A stretch of DNA of 64,000 nt from Actinomyces lilanjuaniae (GTDB lineage: Bacteria > Actinomycetota > Actinomycetes > Actinomycetales > Actinomycetaceae): positions 2,232,001 to 2,296,000 of the forward strand of contig NZ_CP032514.1 in NCBI RefSeq assembly GCF_003606385.1, written 5' to 3'. This document shows positions 1 through 9,251 of the stretch, piece after piece. Positions within the stretch are counted from its first letter, which is position 1. Each line of letters begins with the position of its first letter. The notes beneath the pieces are model-generated. The model did not search any database. It saw only the letters and a program-made list of their open reading frames with translations, and had not been told where the DNA came from. Both the position numbers and the translations under genes were made by a program.

Positions 1-719
1 CGCACGGGCTGTCCTCAGCCACAGGGGAACCAGGACCGCACCGACCCCGGCGATGACGGCGCCCCCCGCCAGCGCCCCGGAGAGGATCTCGCCGGGAGGG
101 CTGTCGCTGGCGACCCAGGCCAGGACGCCGACGGCAGCCAGGGCGGTGCCGCCCAGGAGCCTGAGGACGGCGCCTGCGCTGCGCCCGGGGGCGAGAACGG
201 CCTCGCCCTGGGACCAGGCCAAGGCGACCCCGGCGACGACGATGAGGATGATGACCAGGCTGCCCGCCCGCTCCAGCAGGTCCAGGCGCCAGGCCGCGAG
301 CAGCACGGCGGCCAGGATGAAGGAGCTGCCGTCGATGACTCCCTGGAGGCCGCTGGAGGCGGTCCTCCCGGGTCTTCTGGCGACGGTCCTGGTAGCCAGG
401 CGGGCACGCGCCGGGGAGAGCTGCCCGTCCTCCTGTGCCCACGGGTCCCCGGCAGGGACCGTGCCCCACAGCAGGACGTAGAGGAGAAGGCCCGCTCCAC
501 CGATCATACCCAGCGCCAGGAACCCCGTGCGCACCAACCAGGAAGGCACCCCCAGGTGAGCTGCGACCCCGGAGCACACTCCAGCCAGCAGGCGGGGGAC
601 ACGGGGCGTCCTGGCACGGAGCCCTGGGAGGCGGCTGACGAGCGGGAGGCGAGCAGCCTGAGGCCCCTGGGCGGGCGGCGCAGGGGGAGCCGCTGGGCGG
701 GCCTGCCGGGTACGGGCAC
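1..719 (-). CDS. PspC-domain sensor histidine kinase, N-terminal part (runs off the window)
   Basis: The gene reads leftwards and leaves the window at base 1, so only the sensor half is present. The reading frame around 610-480 encodes a PspC domain (LLAGVCSGVAAHLGVPSWLV, then a hydrophobic helix ending LLLYVLLWGTVPAGDP). It is followed by at least three more hydrophobic segments down to base 1. This architecture is typical of actinobacterial PspC-type sensor kinases, whose catalytic domain would lie outside the window. The PspC frame has a stop at 730-732 and no good start. A GTG at 719 opens the neighbouring frame (MPVPGRPAQRL...), so one missing base between about 610 and 700 would join a proline-rich N-terminus to the PspC domain. 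It is divergent from the PspC membrane protein at 914, as such kinases usually are. The kinase assignment is inferred from context. Confidence 0.7.
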
Positions 720-913
720 CGGAGGAGCCTCAGGAGCCGCACCGGCTGGCTCGGGGCGGGAGGAGGCCGGAGGGTCACGGTCTCATCGTGGCACGTCCCT
801 GCCCCCTGAGCCACGACGACGGGCGAAAGCCCGGGTGACCCAGGGGTCGGCTCGGGGACACTCAGGGCGTCCCCGGATCGCGTGGGACGGCACCCTTCGG
901 TGACGATAAGCCT

Positions 914-3155
914 GTGAACGCCGATAACCCTGTCAACCCTGTCAACGGCAACAAGCCTACAAGCAACGACGACACCGACCCTCACGAGACCAGCCCCCAC
1001 GAGACCGGCCCCAGGACCCTGCGGCCCCGCACGGCCCGCGGGACCTCACCAGGGACCTCAGGAGGCCTCTGGCGGGGCCTCCTACGCCCCGGAGCAGGGC
1101 ACCGACAGAGGGTTCTTCGGCTCGGTGCGCAGGACGGGGATGGTACGCCCGCAGGACCGGTGGGTCGGCGGTGTCGCGGGCGGCGTCGCTCGCAGGTTGG
1201 GGATCGACCCCACCCTCGTACGGTGCCTGTGGGTTGTCGTCTCCGTCTTTACCGGTATCGGTCTCCTTGCCTACGGGCTGGGCTGGGCACTGCTGCCCGA
1301 GGAGAGCGACGGACGCATCCACGTGGAGGAGGCCCTGGCGGGCCGTTTTGAGGCAGGACTGGCGGGAGCAGTAGGCTCGGTCCTGGTCGGCATGAGCCTG
1401 CTGGACCACGGGCTCCTGCCCGGATGGTACATCGGGCTGTGGGACGTGCCAGGCCTCGGCTGGACCCTGTGGTCCCTGTTCTGGGTAGCGCTGCTGGCCC
1501 TGGTCCTCGTCGGCGGCATCCGCTACCTGTCTGGGCAGCGGGCGGGGAAGGCATCCCAGCCTCCTACGGGAGTGGGGGCTCCGTCTCCAGCCGCCTCCTC
1601 AGGCGCTGCGCGCCCCGTCGCCCCTGGAGACTACCTGCATCCCAGTGGCGCTCCAGCATCAGCGGGTGCCCCGTCCTCCGTGAGCGCCACGCCCCCGACA
1701 GGTCCGTCCTGCGCACCCGGAACCTGGACAGCCCCGGGGTCAGCCCCGTCCGCAAGGCCCTACCCCGGCCCGGGCTACCCGGGCGGCATGCACCAGTCCT
1801 ACGGCGGCTACCACCCTAGCCGTACCGCGCCCTACCCGCTCGGCGCGGGCGGCGTGCCCCACCCGCCGTCAGCACCCGTTGGCCACAGGGCTGCCACCCC
1901 GGGGCCCCGACCCCAGCGCCCCGGGCCGGGCAGAGGAGTCTCCCTGACGGTGCTGGGGCTCGCCCTCATCTGCACCGCCGCCATCTGGTTCGCTGCCAGC
2001 ACGGAGCGCATCGGCCTTCTCCAGTCCCAGATGCTTCTGGCAGGCTGCGTCGTAGGACTGCTGGGTGCCGGGGTCCTGGTCAGCGGACTGCGCCGTCGCC
2101 GTGGCGGTTGGATGACGGCCCTGGGATGGCCGGTCCTCCTGGTCGTGCTCCCGGGCCTGGTGCTGGGCATGCTGACACCGACGTCAGCCATGAGGGCGAC
2201 CTGGCCGCAGATACTCCACGGAGCCGGGACCAGGACCGTGGTCACCTGGGAGGAGCTGTCCGCGTCTGCGGGTGGGAGCAGCATCGTCAGCCGCGACCTG
2301 GGGATCGGCCGCCTCATCCTGGACCTGCGGGACATGCCGACCGACGCCGGTGAGTCCCTCGCCACGATCTCAGCCCGTGTCGACGTCGGTAACCTGTCGG
2401 TCCTCACCCGCGAGGACCAGGCGGTCAGGATCCATGCCCGGGTCGACGTGGGCGGCGTCAACGTGGAGATGACCGGGAACTGGGAGCTGAACGGGTCCAC
2501 CGTGAGCACTACCGACGGCGAGGAGGGAGCGGGGCGCTACACCACCGGCGGAAAGCGGGTCGCCCAGTCCGAGTACCACGTCAGCGGACTGGAGCAGGAG
2601 GCCACCGTGTCCTCGGCTGCGGCTGCTGACACTGAGCGCGAGGCACCCATCGTCACCGTGGACGCCAGTACTGACATCGGGTCGGTCAACATCATCGCGG
2701 GACCGGAGGAGGTCACCTGGTCCGGCAACGCGCAGGAGGACGTCTGGATCATCTACCGCTGGTACCCGGCGGGGGGCTCCAGCCCGCGCACCAGCCTTCC
2801 TGTGCCCGGAATGGACCACCCGGCGGTCTCCTCGGACACTGCCCGCGAGTGCCTGGCGTCCATCCAGGAACAGCGGGAGGACCAGGACGACTGGGACGAC
2901 TGGGACGACTACGCGAGCTGGACCGACCTATCGGGTCTTGGAGATCAGCAGCGAGCCGCCTACGACGACTGCCTCACCCGACAGCTCGCTGCGGGAGCGG
3001 GGAGCCGGTCGGAAGAGGACGGAGAGGACCCTGCGGCCTCGCCGAGTCCTACCACCTCCGACTCACCCGGCACCGACCCCTCTCCTGGCGACAGCGCCTC
3101 GACACAGGCCTCCGACACGGCCTCCTCCGCCCCGTCCGCCACCGCTACGCCGTGA
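914..3155 (+). CDS. PspC/LiaF-like envelope stress membrane protein
   Basis: From 1125 onward an uninterrupted frame encodes a PspC domain (RWVGGVAGGVARRLGIDPTL, then a helix ending GLGWALLPEE). A second membrane segment follows, then a long Pro/Gly/Tyr/Ser-rich linker, three hydrophobic helices (about 1940-2180), and a beta-rich C-terminal part with repeated VDVGN/VDVGG strands. That C-terminal part resembles the LiaF/DUF2154 stress-response domain. The tail is Asp/Glu/Ser-rich. The likely true start is GTG 914 (MNADNPVNPVNGNK), in another frame. Two single-base losses, near 1010 and near 1058, would connect it through HETGPQDPAAPHGPRD to QEASGGASYAPEQG and then into the PspC frame. If there are no errors, the usable start is GTG 1125. 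It probably works with the divergent kinase in sensing membrane damage. Domain identity is solid; the exact N-terminus is uncertain. Confidence 0.8.
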
Positions 3156-3254
3156 GCACCAGGCACAGTGCAGGATGCCGCACGCTCCTCACGCCGACCA
3201 CGGCCAGAAACCACGCCGACCACGGCCAGAAACACAGACAGACAGGAAGACGCC

Positions 3255-3701
3255 ATGAGCAGCACCAACAGCGCCTCATCACCCGGCGGTCCAACAACGC
3301 CGTCCGAGCCACCCCGCGCAACCAGCACTCCGGACACGTCCGGCTCGCCAAGTGCCACGGAGGCGGCAACGGAGCCGACACAAGCCGCAGACGCGGGCAT
3401 GGGCTCTGGCACGACTGCCCCTGTGGGAGCAGCAAGCAGCAGCTCGGAGTCCTCGGAGTCTACGGACACGGTCTGGAGCGCGGGCACCACCACGCTGGAG
3501 ACAACGAGCCGCTCCCCGGGGAGGGTCCAGGGCTCAACTCTTCTGTGGGGCTCCGTCCTGCTCCTAGTAGGTAGCCTGCTGGTCGCGACCGGGCTGGGCG
3601 TGAGCCTGGATCCGACGACCACGGCGATCGTGTGCCTCGGGGGCATCGGGGTCATGCTGGTGATCCTGGCACTTGTGCCCCGTCGCACCGGTCAGGGCTG
3701 A
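3255..3701 (+). CDS. small membrane protein with Ser/Thr-rich N-terminus
   Basis: The ATG at 3255 follows the ribosome site ACAGGAAG. The 148-residue product starts with about 90 residues rich in Ser, Thr, Pro and Ala, then has two hydrophobic helices (LLWGSVLLLVGSLLVATGLG and a second one near the end) and a short basic tail. It lies about 100 bases after the PspC membrane protein on the same strand and may share its transcript. No family was recognised. An accessory role in the same envelope-stress unit is inferred from position only. Confidence 0.6.
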   Translation: MSSTNSASSPGGPTTPSEPPRATSTPDTSGSPSATEAATEPTQAADAGMGSGTTAPVGAASSSSESSESTDTVWSAGTTTLETTSRSPGRVQGSTLLWGSVLLLVGSLLVATGLGVSLDPTTTAIVCLGGIGVMLVILALVPRRTGQG

Positions 3702-3734
3702 CCCCCAGCCTGCACATCTTTACCGGACAGGCGA

Positions 3735-3770
3735 GCGGGCGGGCGGCCAGACTCAGCCGACCGCCCGCAG
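3735..3770. terminator. GC-rich hairpin between convergent genes
   Basis: GCGGGCGG pairs with CCGCCCGC across a short loop between the end of the small membrane protein and the convergent DJ-1 gene. There is no strong T tract. It probably ends transcription from the left. Confidence 0.45.
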
Positions 3771-3848
3771 CCATGCTGCCGCGCAGGACCTGAAGATGCC
3801 CAGCAGCGCGGACACAGCCCCCTGGCAGGTGCCAGCACCGCTGAGACC

Positions 3849-4439
3849 TCAGCCCTGGTAGACAACCTTGGTCTTAAGGTCGGCCACGACATCGTCACCC
3901 AGGTAGTGGCGCACGATCTCCAAGCCAAAGTCCACCGCCGTGGCCATACCCCGGGAGGTAATGATACTGCCGTCCACGACCACGCTGTCCTGACTGACCC
4001 TGGCGCCGTGCTCGGCCAGGACACCGGTGAAACCAGGGTTGGAGGTCGCCTCACGCCCCTCCAGCAGCCCCAGCTCGGCCAGGATCGAGGGAGCAGCGCA
4101 GATAGCCGCGACCGGACGGCCCGCCTGCACGCGAGCCGTGACCTCATCCATGAGAGGCTGGCAGGCGCGGAGGTTGGGGGTACCGGGGATACCACCGGGA
4201 AGGACAAGCATGTCGTAGTCGGCGAGGTCGGTCTCGGCCAGGAGCCGGTCACAGGTCAGGACGATGTTGTGGGAGGAGGTCACGGCCCGCTCCTGGGACA
4301 CCGCGACCATGTCGGTAGGGATGCCAGCGCGGAAGAGCAGGTCCACCACGGCCAGCGCCTCAACCTCCTCCAGTCCGGGTGCGATGAAGACGGCGACCTT
4401 CCTGTCCGTCGCCTCTGTTCCTGCCTTGAGCTCGGGCAT
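3849..4439 (-). CDS. DJ-1/PfpI family protein
   Basis: This is a 196-residue flavodoxin-like fold protein of the DJ-1/ThiJ/PfpI superfamily. After a short leader, the first strand VAVFIAPGLEEVEA carries the conserved Glu. The nucleophile elbow is AAICAAPS, with the cysteine about residue 114, and LVLPGG is the typical glycine-rich strand. DJ-1 proteins act as chaperones or deglycases against carbonyl and oxidative damage; the substrate cannot be read from sequence. The ATG at 4439 has a good ribosome site (AGGAGG on the minus strand just upstream). It is divergent from the reductase at 4627. Confidence 0.88.
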   Translation of the reverse strand: MPELKAGTEATDRKVAVFIAPGLEEVEALAVVDLLFRAGIPTDMVAVSQERAVTSSHNIVLTCDRLLAETDLADYDMLVLPGGIPGTPNLRACQPLMDEVTARVQAGRPVAAICAAPSILAELGLLEGREATSNPGFTGVLAEHGARVSQDSVVVDGSIITSRGMATAVDFGLEIVRHYLGDDVVADLKTKVVYQG

Positions 4440-4626
4440 GGTTCCTCCTTGGTGGTGTCGGTCCCGCCGGTCCTGGTCACTACACTAGTTCCCGGCTGTC
4501 GCAACCAGGGGCATCTCCATGACGCGGCTGGCGGGGTACCCGGCCAGCCGCAGACCGCCCGACGTCCTGCCCCGCACCTCCCGTGTGCTCCGCACTACAA
4601 CCCACCAGCACCTCAAGGAGCAGCAG

Positions 4627-5175
4627 TTGAGAACCACCGTCTTCCTCTTCCACCCCCACCTGGGCGTCTCCGTCGTCAACGCGCGCCTGGCGCGCGCGGC
4701 CAGGGACGTCGAGGGCGTCACCGTCCGGGACATGTACGGCCTCTATCCTGACGAGCACCTCGACGTCGCTGCCGAGCAGGAGGTGCTCCTGGGCACCGAC
4801 CGCATCGTGTGGCAGTTCCCCATGTACTGGTACTCCAGCCCGTCCCTGCTCAAGAAGTGGGAGGACGAGGTGCTGGCCCACGGATGGGCATACGGGTCCA
4901 CAGGCACCGCCCTGCACGGAAAGGAGCTCCTGGTAGCGGTCTCCCCCGGCGCAGACGCCGCGAGCTACACGCCTGAGGGCAAGTTCCACTACTCGGTCAC
5001 CGAGCTGCTGCGCCCCTTCCAGGCCACCAGCAACCTCATCGGCACCCGGTTCCTCACCCCCTTCGTCACCACCGGCACCAACGGGATGAGCCCGCAGACC
5101 CTGGAGGAGCGCGCCGCAGCCTACGCCCAGGAACTGACCGCTGAGCGCCCCACCCTGGGTCTCCACGAGGGCTGA
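4627..5175 (+). CDS. NAD(P)H-dependent flavodoxin-fold oxidoreductase (KefF/MdaB-like)
   Basis: The protein starts RTTVFLFHPHLGVSVVNARL, the FMN-binding beta1-alpha1 of the NQO2/KefF family. It then has the signature WQFPMYWYSSPSLLKKW, which shapes the active site of these quinone reductases. The chosen start is TTG 4627, because AAGGAG lies six bases upstream; upstream ATGs in the same frame have no family similarity. The length of 183 residues is normal. It probably reduces quinones or electrophiles with FMN. Its neighbour across the divergent promoter is a DJ-1 protein, so the two may form an electrophile-stress pair (inference). Confidence 0.88.
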   Translation: MRTTVFLFHPHLGVSVVNARLARAARDVEGVTVRDMYGLYPDEHLDVAAEQEVLLGTDRIVWQFPMYWYSSPSLLKKWEDEVLAHGWAYGSTGTALHGKELLVAVSPGADAASYTPEGKFHYSVTELLRPFQATSNLIGTRFLTPFVTTGTNGMSPQTLEERAAAYAQELTAERPTLGLHEG

Positions 5176-5996
5176 GCCACAGGCAGCTCTTATCCAGGAA
5201 CCACCCCCACCCGGGCTCATCACCGGCTCCACGCTGACTGAGCCAGTTGACCCCCTTGGCGCCACCGGCTGAACCCGTCTGCCGGGTAGACAGGCGACCA
5301 CGCTGTCGAGCGACATCGAACGAGGTCGAGCAATGTCGAGCGGCTGGGTCGTCGGCGTACCTGGCGACCGGGCAGCCCCTCCGTCGGGCATCCGGGCGCA
5401 TATACCCGTTGTAGCAGTTCCAGGTGGGGTGGAACCGCGTAATCCTACCTGGCGCGACTTGCGTACGGGTGGAGAGTGTCCTGCTAAGACGGAACCGTGT
5501 GAGCTAGGCGCACGCACCTCACGCGAGCCAGGCTGGTACCGCTCCCGCTTTCCTCGACAACCTCCACCTGAGTATGATCTGCGCCAGCCCACCTCGCGCG
5601 GCTCACGCTGAGGCGGAACTGCCCAGAAAGCACCCCACCACCAGAACAATATGATTCACCACACATGAGCCAGGATTTCCAGACATCCTGCCCTCACAAC
5701 CCCCACCGGCACAAGTCACCCCGAGGCCACCACGCCAGTGCACGGCTGGGCAGCACACCCGGCCAGCCGGGCCGCTCTGAGCCGTGCGGGTCCCATCCGC
5801 CCCGGTACCGAGGAGATCCACCGTAGGCGGTGCATACCACGGCTCTGGCAAGAAGTCTCAGGTTCCTCCAGCAGCCGGGTGCCCGGAGGGCTGGCACACG
5901 CACCTGTGCGGTGGCGACCGCTGCTCTCGTAGAACTCTACGAGAACAACGGCGCCCTAAAGAAGCAGCACCGAAAAGAACGGGGCGCCGCACGACC
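5176..5996. other. intergenic stretch without a credible gene
   Basis: No open frame here has family similarity, a ribosome site and normal codon use together. The segment holds degenerate sequence with a 15-base word at 5417-5431 that recurs at 34234. Near 5280-5340 there are short repeats of the type TCGAGCGA/TCGAACGAGGTCGAGCAATGTCGAG. It may be the remains of a lost gene or a mobile insertion. Confidence 0.5.
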
Positions 5997-6284
5997 CTAT
6001 CTGCGCAGGCGCGCCAGGCGCCAAGCCAGCCTGTTTCGTCTCCGGTGAAGCCACCACCAGCTCAACGTGTGCCTCACCTGGAGCGAGCCAAGCTCCCGCA
6101 GGCTCGGTAGACCTCTCTGGGCCAGCCCACTGCTGACGCGGCCCCGATCGTGCCCGTACTCCTCAATGAGACGGTGAGCCTCGCGCACCCTCTCCGACCC
6201 CAAGGGGTGCGCAGCGATTTTTGCGTCAATTGCTCGAATTCTAGCGGAGACCACCTTCTCCGATGGACGCATAAACAGCATCAC
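5997..6284 (-). CDS. small basic alpha-helical protein downstream of the secreted pro-protein
   Basis: The product has at most 95 residues, is rich in Arg, Leu and Ala, with WWWL and RRRNRLAWRLARLRR near the C-terminus. There is no signal peptide. It follows the secreted protein with only a few bases between TAA (6288) and the GTG/ATG start cluster (6284, 6281, 6272), so the two are translated from one transcript. The base composition is visibly more AT-rich than in the flanking genes. No family was recognised. A partner, immunity or regulatory role is an inference from the tight coupling. Confidence 0.5.
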   Translation of the reverse strand: MMLFMRPSEKVVSARIRAIDAKIAAHPLGSERVREAHRLIEEYGHDRGRVSSGLAQRGLPSLRELGSLQVRHTLSWWWLHRRRNRLAWRLARLRR

Positions 6285-6287
6285 GTT

Positions 6288-7136
6288 TTACCTTCCAACC
6301 ACGCAGGCAAACGCCCCTCGACCAAACGCAGCAAGGATTGATGCCGGGTTTCCCATTGAGGCGATTGCACTGATCTGCGGGCCCGCCAGCCCGATGCCCA
6401 CAAGACATTTTATCATCCATGGCGCCAGCCAAATAGGATCGGCCACAACCGGGTAGGAAACGTCCTCAGCAGACGCGTGGTCAACAACTTGGACCAGCGT
6501 ACTCCCGTCAGTCTCGTACCAGGTCGGGACGCTTCTCCCCTCGGCGTCCGTCGCCCACGCCGAGCCTGCAGCGAGAGTGACACTGCCATCACCATCGACG
6601 ACAACCGCCCCGTCGTCAACAAGCTCAAGATGCTGGTCGTCCTGAAGATCGATCTCGTAGGAGTACCGCGTTGGGGCGGCGCCATCGGCTATCTCTGTTA
6701 GCATCTGGGCGCCGTGGTCGGTCACAATGACGGCGCTTGCGCTCTCTTCGCCGGGAAACACCACCGTGCCACCATCAAGGACCTCAGCCTCCTGCGACTC
6801 CGCAACTTCTGGGAGCCCGATTCTTACCGACTCTCCCTCTGCATCCGTAAAAGTGACTCCTTCACCGCCACTGGAAGGTACATCGACCGTACCGCCACTC
6901 AGGGCCGTCTGCCCAACGCCCTCCGGGTTGATCGGCTCCCCAACCCACGCCGCGTCACGATCCCTGATGCTTGAAATCGCTTCCGCAACTGCAGCTGGAT
7001 CCTCCGAACTGGCATCTGGAAACTGTTCTGACGACCATGCACTGGCCGACATCGAAAAGAATACTGCTGCGGCAAGACAGGCAGCGCCGACACGCCGACT
7101 CTGGCGCCTCATTGCAACTAGGGCTCTTAGGCTCAT
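6288..7136 (-). CDS. secreted pro-protein ending in a hydrophobic 45-50 residue peptide
   Basis: The ATG at 7136 is chosen because AAAGGAG lies seven bases upstream. The 282-residue product has a signal peptide (RRVGAACLAAAVFFSMSASA) followed by an acidic, Gly/Val-rich beta-type pro-region. The pro-region ends in PTWYETDGSTLVQVV and then YPVVADP. As I recall, this ending is a common junction in secreted actinobacterial proteins with variable C-termini. After it comes a compact, hydrophobic, two-cysteine tail (IWLAPWMIKCLVGIGLAGPQ ... GAFACVVGR) that looks like a bacteriocin or membrane-active peptide. AT-rich composition suggests acquisition. The peptide function is an inference. Confidence 0.7.
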   Translation of the reverse strand: MSLRALVAMRRQSRRVGAACLAAAVFFSMSASAWSSEQFPDASSEDPAAVAEAISSIRDRDAAWVGEPINPEGVGQTALSGGTVDVPSSGGEGVTFTDAEGESVRIGLPEVAESQEAEVLDGGTVVFPGEESASAVIVTDHGAQMLTEIADGAAPTRYSYEIDLQDDQHLELVDDGAVVVDGDGSVTLAAGSAWATDAEGRSVPTWYETDGSTLVQVVDHASAEDVSYPVVADPIWLAPWMIKCLVGIGLAGPQISAIASMGNPASILAAFGRGAFACVVGR

Positions 7137-7157
7137 GATGCGACTCCTTTGTACGCT

Positions 7158-7178
7158 CACGATACGATATCGTACGTG
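7158..7178. promoter_or_regulatory. palindrome upstream of the secreted pro-protein
   Basis: TACGATATCGTA (7163-7174) is a perfect palindrome inside the near-palindrome CACGATACGATATCGTACGTG. It sits about 25 bases before the minus-strand start at 7136, close to where a promoter or operator would be. The regulator is unknown. Confidence 0.4.
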
Positions 7179-7184
7179 ACGCAC

Positions 7185-7490
7185 ACGCTACATCCATGAA
7201 CACTTCCAGTCAACAGAGATGTCGATCTTACCGTCGAAAGTATGACGCCTCCGTCGATCGTCTGACCACCTTACCCCGCCGGTCAGACGATCATGTCAGT
7301 CGTTCAGCCGAGCCTGCCGTACGGGCGGTGAAGACCTCAGGCCACTGCCGATGGGCCACGGCCACACGGTAGAGTGCCGACTCGGTGACAGCACGTCGAG
7401 GCAGCAGGGCTCCCAGACTCATGACGGGTGACAAGGCCCTGGCGCCCCGGCACGGCTCAGGACCCCAGGACCTGGTTAGTCCAGGCCTTG
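7185..7490. other. intergenic region between the secreted protein and the hydrolase
   Basis: No gene was found. It contains the upstream part of the 7136 promoter region and GC-rich sequence after the hydrolase stop, with a short imperfect repeat of CCAGGCCTTGTTAGTCCAGG type at about 7480-7502. Confidence 0.4.
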
Positions 7491-8282
7491 TTAGTCCAGG
7501 ACCTCGTTCCACCGCAGGAACTCAACCGTGCGCCCCACCGCCCGCTCCCACCGCTCGTCGCCGAAGCCGTGTCCCGCCCCGGGCACGGTGACCAGCTCGG
7601 CGTCGGGGAAGGCGCGCACCGCCCGCTGGGAGGAGGTCAGGGGGACAGAACGGTCCTGGTCTCCGTGGATGATGAGCACCGGCCGCCGGTAGGCGGCGAC
7701 CTCGGCGTAGACATCCAGGTCCCAGGCGTCGGCCGCGTAGGCGCGCCCCAGGACGGTGCCACGGTGCTCGTAGCGCTGCGGCACCGCCGCCAAGGTCGGG
7801 AACCGCGAGCGCAGGTCCTCCGCCAGGCCCAGCGCGGGGTACCACAAGGCCAGCGCGGACACCTGTGAGGGGTGCCGGGCCGCCGCCAGCGCGGCCACTG
7901 CCCCACCCAGGCTCACCCCGAACAGCGCCACGCGCGTGGCATCAACAACGTCCCACCGGCTGACCTGGGCCAGGACCCCCTCCAGGTCAGCCAGCTCGGT
8001 GAGAACGGACATGTCCTCAGCCTTCCCCTGGCTGGCAGCGCCCCCGCCGCCGCGGAAGTCGAAGCACACCGCCACCGCCCCCTGCGCCGCCAGGCGCTGG
8101 GCTACGGGTGCCACCCGCAGGTGAGAGCCGTCCATGCCGTGGCAGCACACCACCAGCGGCGCCGGGCTGGCAGCGGTCGCAGAGCCCGGCACGTAGACCA
8201 GGCCGCCCACGCGCTGGCCCGCCACGGTCAAGGCGAGTGGCCTCGAGCTGTAGCCCTTTGTCCCCCGTGCCGACCGCGTCAT
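7491..8282 (-). CDS. alpha/beta hydrolase (dienelactone-hydrolase / acyl-peptidase-like)
   Basis: The protein shows the full alpha/beta hydrolase triad. The oxyanion strand is VVCCHGMDGSH, the nucleophile elbow GVSLGG, the acid is in IIHGDQDRSVP and the histidine in GAGHGF. The start is ATG 8282, which overlaps the acetyltransferase stop as ATGA, so the two genes are translationally coupled. The long in-frame extension upstream is only the shadow of the acetyltransferase. The length of about 263 residues is normal for a small esterase. The substrate is unknown; family members cleave esters or small peptides in the cytoplasm. Confidence 0.88.
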   Translation of the reverse strand: MTRSARGTKGYSSRPLALTVAGQRVGGLVYVPGSATAASPAPLVVCCHGMDGSHLRVAPVAQRLAAQGAVAVCFDFRGGGGAASQGKAEDMSVLTELADLEGVLAQVSRWDVVDATRVALFGVSLGGAVAALAAARHPSQVSALALWYPALGLAEDLRSRFPTLAAVPQRYEHRGTVLGRAYAADAWDLDVYAEVAAYRRPVLIIHGDQDRSVPLTSSQRAVRAFPDAELVTVPGAGHGFGDERWERAVGRTVEFLRWNEVLD

Positions 8283-9112
8283 GGGCGCGGCCCCTCCACC
8301 GCACCTGCCGACGCAGCGGCACCAGCAGAATCTGCGGTGCTCCCCGCGCCCGCAGCCTCGACCGGCCCCCGGGCACTGACGGAACCAGCTGGCCACGCGA
8401 CAGAGCAGGCCGCTTGCGGCCAGGTATCCCGTTCTGGCCAGAACCTGGTGCGCTCCAGGCCTGGCAGGCCCAGGGGGCTGGGCACCAGGCGGCGCAGCGC
8501 CCGGCCCAGGGCGGGGACGTGGAGCGGCAGGGTGCTGGAGAGCACGGTGTAGCGCTCGCCGCCCTCCAGGACGTCGTAGCCGGTCAGCTCCAGCCCGTGG
8601 CGCCGGTAGAAGGCCAGCCGCCGGTACCGCTGGCCGATATTGCTCGCGCTGGGGTCCAGCGGCTCGATCTCCAGGACCACAGGACGCCCCCCGGCCCGCT
8701 CCAACACGTCACCCAGGATCTGCGAGCCGTAGCCGCGTCCCTGGTGGGCGTCGTCGACGGCCAGGAACAGCAGGAAGAAGACCTCCGGCGTCTGGACGGT
8801 GTAGGTGAAGCCGACAAGGCCGCTGCACGAGCCACGGCCAGGGCCGTGGCAGCCAGCAGCCTCCCAGGAGGCACCACCCTTGGCACGCGCGTCACGCCCG
8901 ACCCCGGCCGAGGGACCGCTTCCAGCCGACGCACAGTCTCCGGCGAGCGCGCTGCCCTCCTCATAGACCTCCAGGTCCACGCCGCGGCGCAGGGAAGCCA
9001 GGCACAGCAGCGGTAGGGGGACCCTCTCGCTGGGCGGGAAGGCACGGTGGTACAGCGCGGCGACCTCCGCCCCGCGACGCAGGGTCAGGCCGGTGGCGTA
9101 TCGGTTCAGCAT
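8279..9112 (-). CDS. GNAT family N-acetyltransferase
   Basis: The protein has the GNAT core: a strand FFLLFLAVDDAHQGRGYGSQ holding the acetyl-CoA pyrophosphate loop (QGRGYGS), then VVLEIEPLDPS and NIGQRYRRLAFYRRHGL. The last is the usual alpha4 and the FYRRHGF-type motif. A Gly/Ala/Ser-rich insertion sits at about residues 55-95 and a low-complexity Ala/Gly tail ends the protein. It is coupled by a 4-base overlap to the downstream hydrolase. The acceptor substrate is unknown. Confidence 0.85.
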   Translation of the reverse strand: MLNRYATGLTLRRGAEVAALYHRAFPPSERVPLPLLCLASLRRGVDLEVYEEGSALAGDCASAGSGPSAGVGRDARAKGGASWEAAGCHGPGRGSCSGLVGFTYTVQTPEVFFLLFLAVDDAHQGRGYGSQILGDVLERAGGRPVVLEIEPLDPSASNIGQRYRRLAFYRRHGLELTGYDVLEGGERYTVLSSTLPLHVPALGRALRRLVPSPLGLPGLERTRFWPERDTWPQAACSVAWPAGSVSARGPVEAAGAGSTADSAGAAASAGAVEGPRP

Positions 9113-9251
9113 CTCGAGATCGTCTCACACGGCAGCCGAGCGCGCGCAACCTCCCCGACCATCCCAACCCCACTACCAGCACCGCCCCGACCAGCGTCTG
9201 CTACCAGCGTCCCCAGCGGGGCGTCGGCGCCGCGCCCCACGAGGCGTGAGC

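Noticed and set aside
914..1351. A separate 145-residue protein before the PspC gene
   Set aside because: Only the first 33 residues look natural; the rest is a shifted reading of the PspC domain, so it is the N-terminus of that gene.
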